A stretch of 64,000 nt of DNA from Sinorhizobium glycinis (GTDB lineage: Bacteria; Pseudomonadota; Alphaproteobacteria; Rhizobiales; Rhizobiaceae): the NCBI RefSeq assembly GCF_001651865.1, contig NZ_LPUX01000053.1:744001-808000 (forward strand), read 5' to 3'. The position numbers were made by a program, and so were the translations under genes. Below are positions 54,961 through 64,000 of the stretch, piece by piece. Positions within the stretch are counted from its first letter, which is position 1. The number at the start of each line of letters is the position of its first letter. The notes beneath the pieces were generated by a model, which made no database searches, had not been told where the DNA came from, and saw only the letters and a list, made by a program, of their open reading frames with translations.

Positions 54961-55310
54961 GAAAACACCTTGGCTCCCAGCGCGCGTTTGGCTCCCCCAA
55001 TGGCGTCAAGCGTCCGAACAGAACGCTTGGACACCACCCGATGCGCAAACAGGCTGATGTTTTTTCGGAAGTCATGCGGCGCACGCCGCCAATCCATCGG
55101 CAATCATTGCGGGACCGCACCGCTTCGGGCGGTGAGGACCTGACGGATTCATTTCGGCCATATTCGGTTTCAACGATTAAGATTCTTATAAGCGCGGCGT
55201 TCGCCGGAAGGCGATCTCACCGGAGCGGTCTCAACCGGCGCCGTGAAGGCTGTTCTCGCACCGCGGCAGGCCGCCTGCGAATGGCTTCCGATCACGGAAA
55301 AAGGGGAAGA
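54961..55310. other. intergenic region upstream of mcpZ
   Basis: About 350 bases between the chemoreceptor start and a small downstream-facing gene. It should hold the mcpZ promoter (minus strand). I see no gene, repeat or clear regulatory motif. Confidence 0.4.
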
Positions 55311-55451
55311 TCAGAGGAAGGAGAAAATTGCCAAAGCTGCGGCCGCGAAAAGCGCCAAAGTCGCGGTGAAGGCGATCAGCTCACCTTGAGAGCGGCGCTC
55401 ATCGGATCGGGCGACGGCGATGGCGCGGGGACGGCGACGATCTTCAGTCAT
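55311..55451 (-). CDS. very small membrane protein
   Basis: A 46-residue protein: an Arg-rich N-terminus (MTEDRRRPRAIAVARSDERR) and one hydrophobic C-terminal helix (LIAFTATLALFAAAALAIFSFL) that ends at the last residue. The ATG at 55451 has AGGA 9 bases upstream. The topology is that of a C-tail-anchored small protein, common in Rhizobiaceae next to chemotaxis or envelope genes. No functional assignment. Confidence 0.6.
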   Translation of the reverse strand: MTEDRRRPRAIAVARSDERRSQGELIAFTATLALFAAAALAIFSFL

Positions 55452-55581
55452 GGCATCCTATCCTTACTCCTCGGCAGGACCAGCCCGGTCTTGCCATACG
55501 CGACATGGTGCAACCATCCTGCGGCTGAGGAAAGGCCTTGAAAAGGAAACAGTCCGGTCTCTTTCTGTGGACCGTTCCGCT

Positions 55582-55686
55582 ACTGCATGTCTCCTTAAAT
55601 CGACCTCGATTCAAGGACAAAAACATGCAGCGATTCAAAGTGCTACAGTGACTTTGTGCGTCTGATTAAGACGCGCGGCGCTGCAG
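55582..55686. repeat. RIME1-type intergenic element
   Basis: TGCATG (55584) ... CATGCA (55624) and CTACAG (55643) ... CTGCAG (55681). Same orientation and almost the same sequence as the copy at 15.3 kb. Confidence 0.8.
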
Positions 55687-55777
55687 TCCTCTGCCGGCTG
55701 TGGAGCCATTTGAAAGCAGGTTCGACTATTTCCCTTAACAATGGCTGAAGACGCAAATCACCAATTTTACGCAGGCG

Positions 55778-56962
55778 TTACACGTCTTGACCCGCGGCGA
55801 AGCCGGAAGCCCAGGCCCATTGAAAATTATAGCCGCCGAGCCAGCCGGTCACGTCGACGCATTCGCCGATGAAATAGAGGCCGGGGATGTTCGTCGCTTG
55901 CATGGTCCGCGAGTCGAGGGCGCGCGTATCGATCCCGCCGAGCGTCACTTCGGCGGTCCGGTAGCCCTCCGTCCCCGCGGGTTTCAAGGCCCAGGCCTGA
56001 ATGGAAGCCGACAGCGCGTCGATCGCCTTGTCCGAGAGATCGGCGAGCAGGCGCCCGGCGAGCTTTGCCTCCTCGGCAAAGAAATGCGCGAGCCGTCGCG
56101 GCAGGATATCGCCAAGGGCGGTCTGCGCCGCCTGGCGTCCGCTCGTGCGGCGCATGCCCTTGAGGATCGAGGCGATGTCGATGTCGGGCATCAATCGCAG
56201 GACGATCTCCGCGCCCTCGCGCCAATAGGAGGAGATCTGCAAAATCGCCGGCCCGCTCAAGCCGCGATGGGTGATGAGCACCGCCTCGCGAAAGGCAACC
56301 TTGCCGAAGCGCACCTCGGCATCGGCCGCGACGCCGGCAAGCGCCCCGAGCTTGGCAAGCTGGTCAGGATCGAGCGTAAAGGGGACCAGTGCCGGCCGCG
56401 TCTCGACGACCGGCAGACCGAACTGCTCGGCGATGCGATAGGCAAGACCGGTCGCCCCCATCTTCGGGATCGATTTGCCGCCGCTCGCAATCACCAGCGA
56501 TCCGGCATCGATCGTCCCGGCGCTCGTGGTGACGCGGAAACCCGAGGCGATCCGTTCCACCGCAGTGATCGCCGTCTCGAGGCGCAGCGTTGCTCCTGCT
56601 TCCTTCATCTCCGTAAGGAGCATGCGGATGATGTCCTTGGCCGAATGGTCGCAGAAAAGCTGCCCCAGCGTCTTCTCGTGCCAGGTGATGCCGTGCTGCT
56701 CGACGAGCGACACGAAATCCTGCGGCCGGTAGCGGGCAAGCGCCGACTTGCAGAAATGCGGATTGTCGGAAAGGAAGTTCTTCGGAGCCGCATGGATATT
56801 GGTGAAATTGCAGCGGCCGCCGCCTGAAATGCGGATCTTCTCGCCCGGCGCCTTGCCGTGGTCGATGACGACGACGCGGCGGCCGCGCCTTCCCGCCTCG
56901 ATCGCGCACATCATGCCGGCGGCACCCGCCCCGATGATCACCACATCCTGCTTCTCGATCAC
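55778..56962 (-). CDS. BaiN/HI0933-type NAD(P)/FAD-dependent oxidoreductase
   Basis: A 394-residue flavoprotein with FAD motif VVIIGAGAAGMMCAIEAGRRG, the family-specific GEKIRISGGGRCNFTN, GLSGPAILQISSYW, and the C-terminal IPGLYFIGECVDVTGWLGGYNFQWAWASG. The start is the GTG at 56962 (MIEKQDVVIIG) with GAGGG 5 bases upstream; an upstream ATG adds 18 non-conserved residues. Family members include a 3-dehydro-bile-acid reductase, but most are uncharacterised. Monocistronic. Confidence 0.88.
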   Translation of the reverse strand: MIEKQDVVIIGAGAAGMMCAIEAGRRGRRVVVIDHGKAPGEKIRISGGGRCNFTNIHAAPKNFLSDNPHFCKSALARYRPQDFVSLVEQHGITWHEKTLGQLFCDHSAKDIIRMLLTEMKEAGATLRLETAITAVERIASGFRVTTSAGTIDAGSLVIASGGKSIPKMGATGLAYRIAEQFGLPVVETRPALVPFTLDPDQLAKLGALAGVAADAEVRFGKVAFREAVLITHRGLSGPAILQISSYWREGAEIVLRLMPDIDIASILKGMRRTSGRQAAQTALGDILPRRLAHFFAEEAKLAGRLLADLSDKAIDALSASIQAWALKPAGTEGYRTAEVTLGGIDTRALDSRTMQATNIPGLYFIGECVDVTGWLGGYNFQWAWASGFAAGQDV

Positions 56963-57028
56963 GGAAACCCTCTTCGCGTTTCTCGCCTTCCTTTCCGGCC
57001 GCCGGCGAAAAGTCAATCGCGGAGCATC

Positions 57029-57119
57029 GCGACAGCGCCCTTGTCAGACGCACAGTGGCACTTCGAGATGCTGCATGTTCATGTCCGCAAATCGGACGCG
57101 ATTTACGGAAACATGCAGT
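57029..57119. repeat. RIME1-type element, first palindrome degenerate
   Basis: The second palindrome is intact (TGCATG 57072 ... CATGCA 57112); the first (GACAGCGCCC ... GTCAGACGCACAGTGGC) has lost its matching end. It lies between divergent genes. Confidence 0.7.
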
Positions 57120-57175
57120 AGCCAATTGGCAACGGGCGGTTATGATGCGCTATCCGAAGCAGAATCCGGTGATTT

Positions 57176-58612
57176 ATGTCTTCCAAGAGAAGCGTTGCAC
57201 AACAGACAGCAAAGGTCAGCAAGAGTTCAGGAGTTCCCCTCGCCCTGCATGCCCCCCGGGGCGTCAAGACCTGGAAGGACGCGGTCGACTGGCTGAAGAT
57301 CCGCGGCATTGAAGATATAGAATGCATCACGCCCGACCTTGCCGGCGTGCCGCGCGGCAAGATGATGCCGACCTCGAAATTCACCTCCAACACCTCGTTG
57401 GCGCTGCCATCGGCGATCTACCGCCACACGATTTCCGGCGAGTACCCGGAGGAAACCGGGCAGTTCCGCTACGACTCCCGCGACAGCGACATCAAGCTGG
57501 TACCAGATCTGTCGACCATTTCCATCGTCCCGTGGGAGAGCGACCCGACGGCGCAGGTGATCTGCGACATCGTCGGCTCGCAGGGCGAGCAGATCAGCTA
57601 CACACCGCGCAATGTCCTTAAGCGCGTCGTGGACCTCTATCGGCAGAAGGGCTGGAAACCGGTCGTCGCGCCCGAGATCGAATTCTACCTCGTCGCCCAG
57701 AACGACGACCCGGACTATCCGCTGCGCCCGCCGAAGGGCCGCTCCGGCCGCTCCATTCTCGGCGGCCAGGGCTATTCGATCGCCGGCATCAACGAATTCG
57801 ACGAATTGATCGACGACATCTACCATTTTTCGGAAAAGCAGGGTCTCGAGATCGACACGCTGATCCATGAAGAGGGACCGGCGCAGCTCGAAATCAATCT
57901 GAGACACGGCGATCCGATCGAACTCGCCGACCAGGTGTTCCTGTTCAAGCGCACCATCCGCGAAGCGGCGCTGAAGCACGGCATCTACGCCACTTTCATG
58001 GCGAAGCCGATGCAGGGCCAGCCTGGGTCGGCGATGCACATCCATCAATCGGTCATCGATATAGAGACCGGCCGCAATATCTTCTCCAGCCCGGACGGCT
58101 CACCTTCCAAGGAGTTCTTCTCCTTCCTCGGCGGCATGCAGCACTACGTGCCGAAGACGTTGTCGATGATGGCGCCTTACGTCAATTCCTATCGACGCCT
58201 GACGCCGGACATGTCGGCGCCGGTCAATACGGCGTGGGGCTACGACAACAGGACGACGGCGTTCCGTATTCCCGTATCGGACCCGGTCGCGAGACGCATC
58301 GAGAACCGCCTGCCGAGCTCCGATGCGAACCCCTACCTGGCGCTCGCCGCCTCGCTCGGCTGCGGCTATCTCGGCATCATGGAGGGCCTGCAGCCGACGC
58401 CCCCCTCGGAAGATACCGCCAATGAGGGCGAAATCGATCTGCCGCGCGGCCTGCTTGAAGCCGTTTCGCTGCTCGAATCGGCGCCGTCGCTTGCGGAGGT
58501 CTTCAGCGCCGAGTTCATCGCCATCTATGCCGGGGTGAAGCGCGGCGAGTTCGAGACTTTCATGCAGGTCATCAGCCCGTGGGAACGCGAATTCCTGCTC
58601 CTGAATGTCTGA
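57176..58612 (+). CDS. glutamine synthetase family protein (gamma-glutamyl-polyamine synthetase-like)
   Basis: A 478-residue ATP-dependent ligase of the GS fold: N-terminal beta-Grasp (residues about 30-130; CITPDLAGVPRGKMMP) and catalytic domain with EIEFYL (metal-binding Glu), QLEINLRHGDP, GSAMHIHQS (Ala replaces Gly in GSGMH) and ENRLPSSDANPYLALAAS. It lacks the GlnA adenylylation Tyr region and is of PuuA length. The following oxidase gene overlaps it by 8 bases, so gamma-glutamyl-putrescine formation followed by oxidation is the likely pathway; this would use putrescine imported by PotFGHI. Other amines remain possible. Confidence 0.85.
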   Translation: MSSKRSVAQQTAKVSKSSGVPLALHAPRGVKTWKDAVDWLKIRGIEDIECITPDLAGVPRGKMMPTSKFTSNTSLALPSAIYRHTISGEYPEETGQFRYDSRDSDIKLVPDLSTISIVPWESDPTAQVICDIVGSQGEQISYTPRNVLKRVVDLYRQKGWKPVVAPEIEFYLVAQNDDPDYPLRPPKGRSGRSILGGQGYSIAGINEFDELIDDIYHFSEKQGLEIDTLIHEEGPAQLEINLRHGDPIELADQVFLFKRTIREAALKHGIYATFMAKPMQGQPGSAMHIHQSVIDIETGRNIFSSPDGSPSKEFFSFLGGMQHYVPKTLSMMAPYVNSYRRLTPDMSAPVNTAWGYDNRTTAFRIPVSDPVARRIENRLPSSDANPYLALAASLGCGYLGIMEGLQPTPPSEDTANEGEIDLPRGLLEAVSLLESAPSLAEVFSAEFIAIYAGVKRGEFETFMQVISPWEREFLLLNV

Positions 58613-59915
58613 GTCGGAAAGCGTATCGATGCACTGGCAAAGCCCGATCTCGCCCGGAATTTCCTGGTATGAGGCGACCGTCCCGGATAGGCCCGCCTAT
58701 CCCGCAATGCCGGGTTCTCGCCGGGCGGACGTCGCCATCGTCGGCGGCGGCTATACCGGGCTGCAGGCAGCCTACAACCTCGCGAAGGGCGGCGCCGACG
58801 TGACGCTGATCGATGCCTGCCGCTGCGGCGACGGCGCCTCTGGGCGGAACGGCGGTCAATTCGGCACGGGCCAGCGCGCCTGGGCCGACGAGGCGGAAGA
58901 GGTGCTCGGACACGAGCGGGCGCAATTGCTTTTCGACATGGCGGAGAACGCCAAGCGCTACGTGCTCGATTTCGCGAGCGCGCACGGGATCGATATCGAG
59001 TTCGTGCCCGGCCAGCTCTCCGTCGGCCACAAGAAAAGCCTCGAGAACGACTATCGAAGCCATGTCGAGGCGATGGCGGAGCGGTTCGGCTATCCGCATC
59101 TCTCGTTCATGGGCCGCGAGGAGACGGCGAGCCGGCTTGGTTCGAGCCACTATCACTTCGGCATCAGGGACACCGGCACGGGCCATATCCATCCGATGAA
59201 GCTGCTGGTTGGCCTGGCAAAACAGGCTGCCCTTGCCGGCGCCAATCTCTACGAACAGACGAAGGCGCTGAAGGTCGAGAAAAAGGGTGGCGCGGCGGTC
59301 ATCGAGACCAGTCGGGGCACGATCACTGCGGAACGGGTGCTCATCGCCTGCAACGCCTATATCGGCAATCTCGAGCCGGTGACCGCAAGCCACGTCATGC
59401 CGATCCGATCGTTCATCGGCGCGACTCCGGTGCTGACGGACCATCCGGAGATTCTTCCGGGTGGCGAATCCGTCGACGACTCGCGTTTCGTCGTGCGCTA
59501 CTTCCGCAAGTCGAAGGACGGCCGGTTGCTGTTCGGCGGGCGCGAAGCCTATACCGCCGACAATCCGCGCGACATTTCCAGCCACATTCGACGCCAGATC
59601 CGCGAGATCTATCCGGCACTCGCCAATGTCGAGATCACCCATGCCTGGGGCGGCTCGGTCGGCATCACCATGCCGCGCCAGCCTTTCTTCCGCGAAGTCA
59701 TGCCGGGGGTGACGAGCATCGGCGGCTATTCCGGCCACGGTGTCATGCTCTCCAACTATTGCGGCAAGCTTTATGCCGATCTCGCACTCGGCAGTGCGAC
59801 GGAACTGGATCTCCTCAAGGACTTGAAGATACCAGCCTTCCCCGGCGGAACACGCTTCCGATCGGCCCTACTCTTCCTCGCACTGAGCTGGTATGCCTTG
59901 CGCGATCGGCTCTAG
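58605..59915 (+). CDS. FAD-dependent oxidoreductase (gamma-glutamylputrescine oxidase-like)
   Basis: A 436-residue DAO-family flavoprotein, FAD motif VAIVGGGYTGLQAAYNLAKGG after a 45-residue N-terminal arm that includes SYW-like W at ISWYEAT. Then CGDGASGRNGGQFGTGQR, GTGHIHPMKLLVGLA, and the C-terminal GGYSGHGVMLSNYCGKLYAD, all as in PuuB/OrdL. Its start overlaps the synthetase stop, showing coupling. The product would be gamma-glutamyl-aminobutyraldehyde. Genes for the next steps (PuuC, PuuD) are not in the window. Confidence 0.88.
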   Translation: MSESESVSMHWQSPISPGISWYEATVPDRPAYPAMPGSRRADVAIVGGGYTGLQAAYNLAKGGADVTLIDACRCGDGASGRNGGQFGTGQRAWADEAEEVLGHERAQLLFDMAENAKRYVLDFASAHGIDIEFVPGQLSVGHKKSLENDYRSHVEAMAERFGYPHLSFMGREETASRLGSSHYHFGIRDTGTGHIHPMKLLVGLAKQAALAGANLYEQTKALKVEKKGGAAVIETSRGTITAERVLIACNAYIGNLEPVTASHVMPIRSFIGATPVLTDHPEILPGGESVDDSRFVVRYFRKSKDGRLLFGGREAYTADNPRDISSHIRRQIREIYPALANVEITHAWGGSVGITMPRQPFFREVMPGVTSIGGYSGHGVMLSNYCGKLYADLALGSATELDLLKDLKIPAFPGGTRFRSALLFLALSWYALRDRL

Positions 59916-59925
59916 AGCCGCATGG

Positions 59926-59957
59926 TTGTGCGTCCGAAAAGACGCGCGGTGCTGCAG
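59926..59957. repeat. RIME fragment
   Basis: GTTGTGCGTCCGAAAAGACG ... GTGCTGCAG matches only the right half of the second RIME palindrome (compare 55653-55686); the rest is missing. Confidence 0.55.
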
Positions 59958-60111
59958 GTGTTTGACCAAGTCCCGACTTCTTGAAGTGGTTCAACGAAGG
60001 CGTCATGCGTTGGAAAAGTCGGGCAGGTACGATTTTGTTGCGTTGCACCCTAGCGCTTTTAAATCGATTAGATTATACCTGCCCCTGACCTGAAACAGAT
60101 CGAGACATTCC

Positions 60112-61587
60112 ATGAGTAGCCAGATCATTCCTGTCGAACCGTTTGATTATGTCGTGTTCGGCGGCACCGGCGATCTTGCGGAGCGCAAGCTGTTGCCGGC
60201 CCTCTACCACCGGCAAATGGAAGGCCAATTCACCGAGCCAACGCGAATCATCGGCGCCTCTCGTGCAGCGCTCAGCCATGAAGAATATCGGACATTTGCG
60301 ACCGATGCGCTGAGGGAACACCTGAAGCCGGGCGAGTTCGACGAGGTCGAGGTGGAGAAGTTCACGTCCCGGCTCTACTACGTCTCTGTCGACGCGAAGT
60401 CCGAACAGGGCTGGGACGATCTCAAGAAATTGCTGGAAGAAAGCAAGGATCGTACCCGCGCCTTCTATCTCGCCGTCGGGCCGGCGATCTTCGGCGATAT
60501 CTCGGAAAGGATCCGCGATCACAAGCTCATCACCAAGAACACCCGCATCGTCGTCGAAAAACCGATCGGACGCGATCTCGCTTCCGCGACGGAGTTGAAC
60601 GACACGATCGGCAAGGTGTTCCGCGAAGAGCAGATCTTCCGGATCGACCACTATCTCGGCAAGGAGACGGTGCAGAACCTGATGGCGCTGCGCTTCGCCA
60701 ACGCGCTTTACGAGCCGCTGTGGAATTCTGCCCATATCGACCACGTGCAGATCACCGTCGCCGAGTCGGTAGGCCTGGAAAATCGGGCCGGCTACTACGA
60801 CAAGGCCGGGGCGCTGCGCGACATGGTGCAGAACCATATCCTCCAGCTCGTCTGCTTCGTCGCGATGGAGGCGCCGACCTCGATGGACGCGGAAGCGGTA
60901 CGCGACGAGAAGCTCAAGGTGCTGAGAGCCCTGAAGCCGATCACTGCTGCCAATGTCGAGCAGGTCACGGTTCGTGGACAGTATCGCGCCGGCGCCTCGG
61001 CCGGCGGGCCGGTCAAGGGTTACCTTGAAGAGCTCGAAGGCGGCGTTTCCAACACCGAGACCTTCGTCGCGATCAAGGCGGAGATCAGCAACTGGCGCTG
61101 GGCCGGCGTGCCGTTCTACATCCGCACCGGCAAGCGCATGGCCGGCCGCATGTCGGAGATCGTCATCACCTTCAAGCAGATTCCGCACTCGATCTTCGAC
61201 AACAGCGCCGGGCGCATCTCCGCCAACCAGCTGATGATCCGCCTGCAGCCGAACGAGGGCGTCAAGCAGTCGCTGATGATCAAGGACCCGGGACCGGGCG
61301 GCATGCGCCTCAGGAACGTGCCGCTGGACATGAGCTTCGCCGAGGCCTTCGGCGTGCGCAACGCCGACGCCTATGAGCGGCTGCTGCTCGACGTCATCCG
61401 CAACAACCAGACGCTGTTCGTGCGCCGCGACGAGGTGGAGGCCGCCTGGCAATGGATCGATCCGATCCTCAAGGCCTGGGAAACGGCAGGACAGCAGGTG
61501 CAGGGTTACACGGCCGGCACCTGGGGGCCAAGCCAGGCGATCGCGCTCATCGAACGCGACGGCCGCACCTGGAACGATACGATCTAG
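60112..61587 (+). CDS. zwf: glucose-6-phosphate 1-dehydrogenase
   Basis: Oxidises glucose-6-phosphate to 6-phosphogluconolactone with NADP+. A 491-residue enzyme with the nucleotide-binding VFGGTGDLAERKLLPALY at the N-terminus, the active-site RIDHYLGKE and EKPIGRDL. First gene of the Entner-Doudoroff run zwf-pgl-edd; pgl starts 9 bases after its stop. Confidence 0.97.
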   Translation: MSSQIIPVEPFDYVVFGGTGDLAERKLLPALYHRQMEGQFTEPTRIIGASRAALSHEEYRTFATDALREHLKPGEFDEVEVEKFTSRLYYVSVDAKSEQGWDDLKKLLEESKDRTRAFYLAVGPAIFGDISERIRDHKLITKNTRIVVEKPIGRDLASATELNDTIGKVFREEQIFRIDHYLGKETVQNLMALRFANALYEPLWNSAHIDHVQITVAESVGLENRAGYYDKAGALRDMVQNHILQLVCFVAMEAPTSMDAEAVRDEKLKVLRALKPITAANVEQVTVRGQYRAGASAGGPVKGYLEELEGGVSNTETFVAIKAEISNWRWAGVPFYIRTGKRMAGRMSEIVITFKQIPHSIFDNSAGRISANQLMIRLQPNEGVKQSLMIKDPGPGGMRLRNVPLDMSFAEAFGVRNADAYERLLLDVIRNNQTLFVRRDEVEAAWQWIDPILKAWETAGQQVQGYTAGTWGPSQAIALIERDGRTWNDTI

Positions 61588-61596
61588 GACCGGCCC

Positions 61597-62295
61597 ATGA
61601 GCGCAATCCTGCACAAATTCGACAATGCTGCGGCCCTGGCAGAGGGGCTTGCCGATGCCCTCAGCGCCAGGCTTGCCGCGGCGATTGCGGCTCGCGGCAA
61701 GGCGAGCATCGCGGTTTCGGGCGGCTCGACGCCGAAAGCCTTTTTCCGCGCCCTGTCTGGGCGCGACATCGATTGGGCGAAGGTGACGATCACGCTCGTC
61801 GACGAGCGGTTCGTGCCGCCGGAAAGCGACCGTTCCAACCACGCGCTCGTCGCGGCCAACCTGCTTCAGAACAATGCGGCCGCGGCGCAGTTCGTGCCGC
61901 TCTATCACGCTGCGGCGACGGCCGAGGATGCGGCTGCGATCGCAACCGAGAAAACGGCCGCTATTCCTGCCCCTTTCGACGTTGTTGTGCTCGGCATGGG
62001 AACGGACGGGCATACGGCCTCGTTCTTTCCCGGCGGCACGCGTCTTGAGGAGGCGCTCGATCCGGCGACTCCACGCGGCGTGATCACGATGGAGGCCGAC
62101 GGGGCCGGTGAAACCCGCCTCACCTTTACTTTCTCGAGCCTTCAGGATGCCGGATATCTCGTCCTGCATATCGAGGGTGAGGGAAAGAAGGAGGTCCTTG
62201 CCCGGGCGCAAGCCTCGGGCGAGGAGGCCGAAATGCCGATCCGCGCCGTGCTGGGGCGGGCGGCATCGCCGCTGCAGATCTACTGGGCGCCGTAA
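61597..62295 (+). CDS. pgl: 6-phosphogluconolactonase
   Basis: A 232-residue DevB-type lactonase hydrolysing 6-phosphogluconolactone. Segments SIAVSGGSTPKAFFRAL, WAKVTITLVDERFVPP and VVLGMGTDGHTASFFPG are the family signature. Sits between zwf and edd in one operon. Confidence 0.95.
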   Translation: MSAILHKFDNAAALAEGLADALSARLAAAIAARGKASIAVSGGSTPKAFFRALSGRDIDWAKVTITLVDERFVPPESDRSNHALVAANLLQNNAAAAQFVPLYHAAATAEDAAAIATEKTAAIPAPFDVVVLGMGTDGHTASFFPGGTRLEEALDPATPRGVITMEADGAGETRLTFTFSSLQDAGYLVLHIEGEGKKEVLARAQASGEEAEMPIRAVLGRAASPLQIYWAP

Positions 62296-62421
62296 CGCGT
62301 CCGGGCAAGATAAAAGCAGTTCGAAGCGTACAGCGACACGCGCCGCTTGGAAGCATTGCCGCTGTTAGCCGATGACAGGATGAAGACCAAGGAGTCCTGA
62401 GACTCCGGAACAGGATGTGCC

Positions 62422-64000
62422 ATGTCCGCCGATTCCCGCATTGCCGCCATTACCGCCCGTATCGTCGAGCGTTCGAGGCCCTATCGCGAACCATACCTCG
62501 AACGCGTCCGTAGCGCCGCGGCGAACGGACCGCACCGCAGCGTGCTCGGCTGCGGCAACCTCGCACACGGATTTGCCGTCTGTTCCCCCGCCGAGAAGGA
62601 GGCGCTCGCCGGCGACCGCGTTCCGAACCTCGGCATCATCACCTCCTATAACGACATGCTTTCGGCGCATCAGCCGTTCGAGGCCTATCCGGCGCTGATC
62701 CGCGAGGCCGCCCGCGAAGCGGGCGGGGTGGCGCAGGTCGCCGGCGGCGTGCCGGCAATGTGCGACGGCGTCACGCAAGGACAGCCCGGCATGGAGCTGT
62801 CGCTCTTCTCGCGCGACCTGATCGCCATGGCCGCCGGCATCGGGCTGTCTCACAACATGTTCGACGCGGCCGTCTATCTCGGCGTCTGCGACAAGATCGT
62901 GCCCGGCCTGGTGATCGCGGCGCTGACCTTCGGCCACCTGCCGGCCGTCTTCGTTCCCGCCGGGCCGATGACCTCAGGCCTGCCGAACGACGAAAAGGCC
63001 AAGGTCCGGCAACTCTTCGCCGAGGGCAAGGTCGGCCGCGACGAACTGCTCGAGGCGGAGTCCAAGTCCTATCACGGCCCCGGCACCTGCACCTTCTACG
63101 GCACCGCCAACTCCAACCAGATGCTGATGGAGATCATGGGCTTCCACCTGCCCGGCGCCTCCTTCATCAATCCCGGCACGCCGCTTCGCGACGCGCTCAC
63201 CAAGGAGGCGGCGAAGCGGGCGCTGGCGATCACCGCCATGGGCAACGAATTCACGCCGGCCGGCGAAATGATCGACGAACGGTCGATCGTCAACGGCGTC
63301 GTCGGCCTGCATGCGACCGGCGGCTCGACCAACCACACCATGCACCTCGTCGCCATGGCACGCGCCGCGGGCATCGTGCTCACCTGGCAGGACATTTCGG
63401 AACTTTCCGACATCGTTCCGCTTCTCGCGCGCGTCTATCCGAACGGGCTTGCCGACGTGAACCACTTCCACGCGGCCGGCGGCATGGGCTTCCTCATCGC
63501 ACAGCTACTGAAGAAGGGCCTGCTGCACGACGATGTCCGGACCGTCTACGGCCAGGGACTCGAAGCCTATGCGATCGACGTGAGGCTCGGCGACAACGGC
63601 ACAGTCCAGCGTGAGCCGGCGCCAGAGGAGAGCGCCGATCCAAAGGTGCTGGCGACCATCGACCAGCCGTTCCAGCATACGGGCGGTCTGAAGATGCTGA
63701 CCGGCAATATCGGCAAGGCGGTCATCAAAATCTCGGCCGTCAAGCCGGAACGCCATGTCATCGAGGCCCCCGCCAAGATCTTCAACGATCAGGCCGAGCT
63801 CAACGCCGCCTTCAAGGCAGGCAAGCTCGAAGGCGATTTCGTCGCCGTCGTGCGCTTCCAGGGCCCCAAGGCGAACGGCATGCCGGAACTCCACAAGCTG
63901 ACGACGGTGCTCGGCATCCTGCAGGATCGTGGGCAGAAGGTGGCAATCGTTACCGATGGCCGCATGTCCGGCGCGTCGGGCAAGGTGCCGGCAGCCATCC
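62422..64000 (+). CDS. edd: 6-phosphogluconate dehydratase (3' end outside window)
   Basis: Dehydrates 6-phosphogluconate to KDPG with a [4Fe-4S] cluster. About 526 residues of roughly 606 are visible, starting [18 protein letters not shown]. Cluster-region cysteines are in [10 protein letters not shown] and [33 protein letters not shown] and [12 protein letters not shown] are also typical of the IlvD/Edd family. AGGA precedes the ATG. It lies 126 bases after pgl; a small hairpin (GGAGTC/GACTCC, 62391-62406) is just before the SD. KDPG aldolase is not adjacent within the window. Confidence 0.96.
   Translation, partial: MSADSRIAAITARIVERSRPYREPYLERVRSAAANGPHRSVLGCGNLAHGFAVCSPAEKEALAGDRVPNLGIITSYNDMLSAHQPFEAYPALIREAAREAGGVAQVAGGVPAMCDGVTQGQPGMELSLFSRDLIAMAAGIGLSHNMFDAAVYLGVCDKIVPGLVIAALTFGHLPAVFVPAGPMTSGLPNDEKAKVRQLFAEGKVGRDELLEAESKSYHGPGTCTFYGTANSNQMLMEIMGFHLPGASFINPGTPLRDALTKEAAKRALAITAMGNEFTPAGEMIDERSIVNGVVGLHATGGSTNHTMHLVAMARAAGIVLTWQDISELSDIVPLLARVYPNGLADVNHFHAAGGMGFLIAQLLKKGLLHDDVRTVYGQGLEAYAIDVRLGDNGTVQREPAPEESADPKVLATIDQPFQHTGGLKMLTGNIGKAVIKISAVKPERHVIEAPAKIFNDQAELNAAFKAGKLEGDFVAVVRFQGPKANGMPELHKLTTVLGILQDRGQKVAIVTDGRMSGASGKVPAAI

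Noticed and set aside
53170-55143. 657-codon plus-strand open frame opposite mcpZ
   Set aside because: The chemoreceptor on the other strand has clear HAMP and signalling motifs; this frame has none.
60073-62211. 712-codon minus-strand open frame opposite zwf and pgl
   Set aside because: Both genes are unmistakable on the plus strand; the antisense frame has shadow composition.
62391-62406. Hairpin before edd as a riboswitch
   Set aside because: Only a 6-bp stem with a 4-base loop; far too small, and no aptamer-like conserved sequence.

Overview
This 64 kb window looks like chromosome of a Sinorhizobium (Ensifer) species. The reasons are a GC-rich coding bias and a gene order from about 16.5 kb to the right edge that follows, as I remember it, the S. 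meliloti chromosome: a NepR/PhyR pair, dppFDCBA, rirA, fbpA, iolA, a phasin, cbrA, acetoacetyl-CoA synthetase, potIHGF, aceA, mcpZ, a glutamine-synthetase/oxidase pair, then zwf-pgl-edd. Copies of the rhizobial RIME intergenic palindromes and an alpha-proteobacterial type tRNA-His fit this. I see no insertion sequence, prophage, integrase, CRISPR array or rRNA. The species assignment is an inference and was not searched.

Layout. 1-4.2 kb: end of a DUF3141 gene, then pta, ackA and fabI in one co-directional run. 4.2-14.9 kb: single genes and small operons (cation antiporter, K+ channel, Gre-like factor, beta-propeller/HTH pair divergent from a DUF899 thioredoxin-fold protein, FAH-family enzyme, MgtC-like protein, amino-acid dehydrogenase). 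11.9-19.3 kb: a general-stress neighbourhood. A NepR-type anti-sigma factor and a PhyR-type response regulator sit among five exact GGAAC-N16/17-CGTT promoter matches, each facing a small, mostly membrane or envelope gene. 19.3-27.3 kb: RidA, the dipeptide transporter dppABCDF, the iron regulator rirA with an Irr-type box, and fbpA. 27.5-33.7 kb: thioesterase, M48 peptidase/DUF898 pair, iolA with a divergent LysR regulator, tRNA-His, and a phasin with PhaR-like operators. 33.9-47.5 kb: the large kinase cbrA, a fused iron permease, acetoacetyl-CoA synthetase, an AsmA-like protein and the putrescine transporter potFGHI. 47.7-55.5 kb: ScfR-type regulator divergent from isocitrate lyase, small genes, a LysR regulator, and a chemoreceptor. 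55.8-64 kb: a BaiN-type flavoprotein, a putrescine-catabolism-like pair, and the Entner-Doudoroff operon zwf-pgl-edd, which runs off the right edge.

Together the genes describe central carbon and storage control (acetate and acetyl-phosphate, PHB granules and acetoacetate re-use, glyoxylate shunt, Entner-Doudoroff), uptake of peptides, iron and polyamines, and stress and cell-cycle signalling. I did not find a wholly new multigene system. The strongest lead is the cluster of stress-sigma promoters with several uncharacterised small proteins around the NepR/PhyR pair. Next are regulatory architectures readable from the DNA: an Irr box covering the rirA -35 element, PhaR-like sites covering the phasin -35 element, a direct/inverted repeat array between scfR and aceA, and palindromic repeats placed inside transcripts or supplying stop codons.
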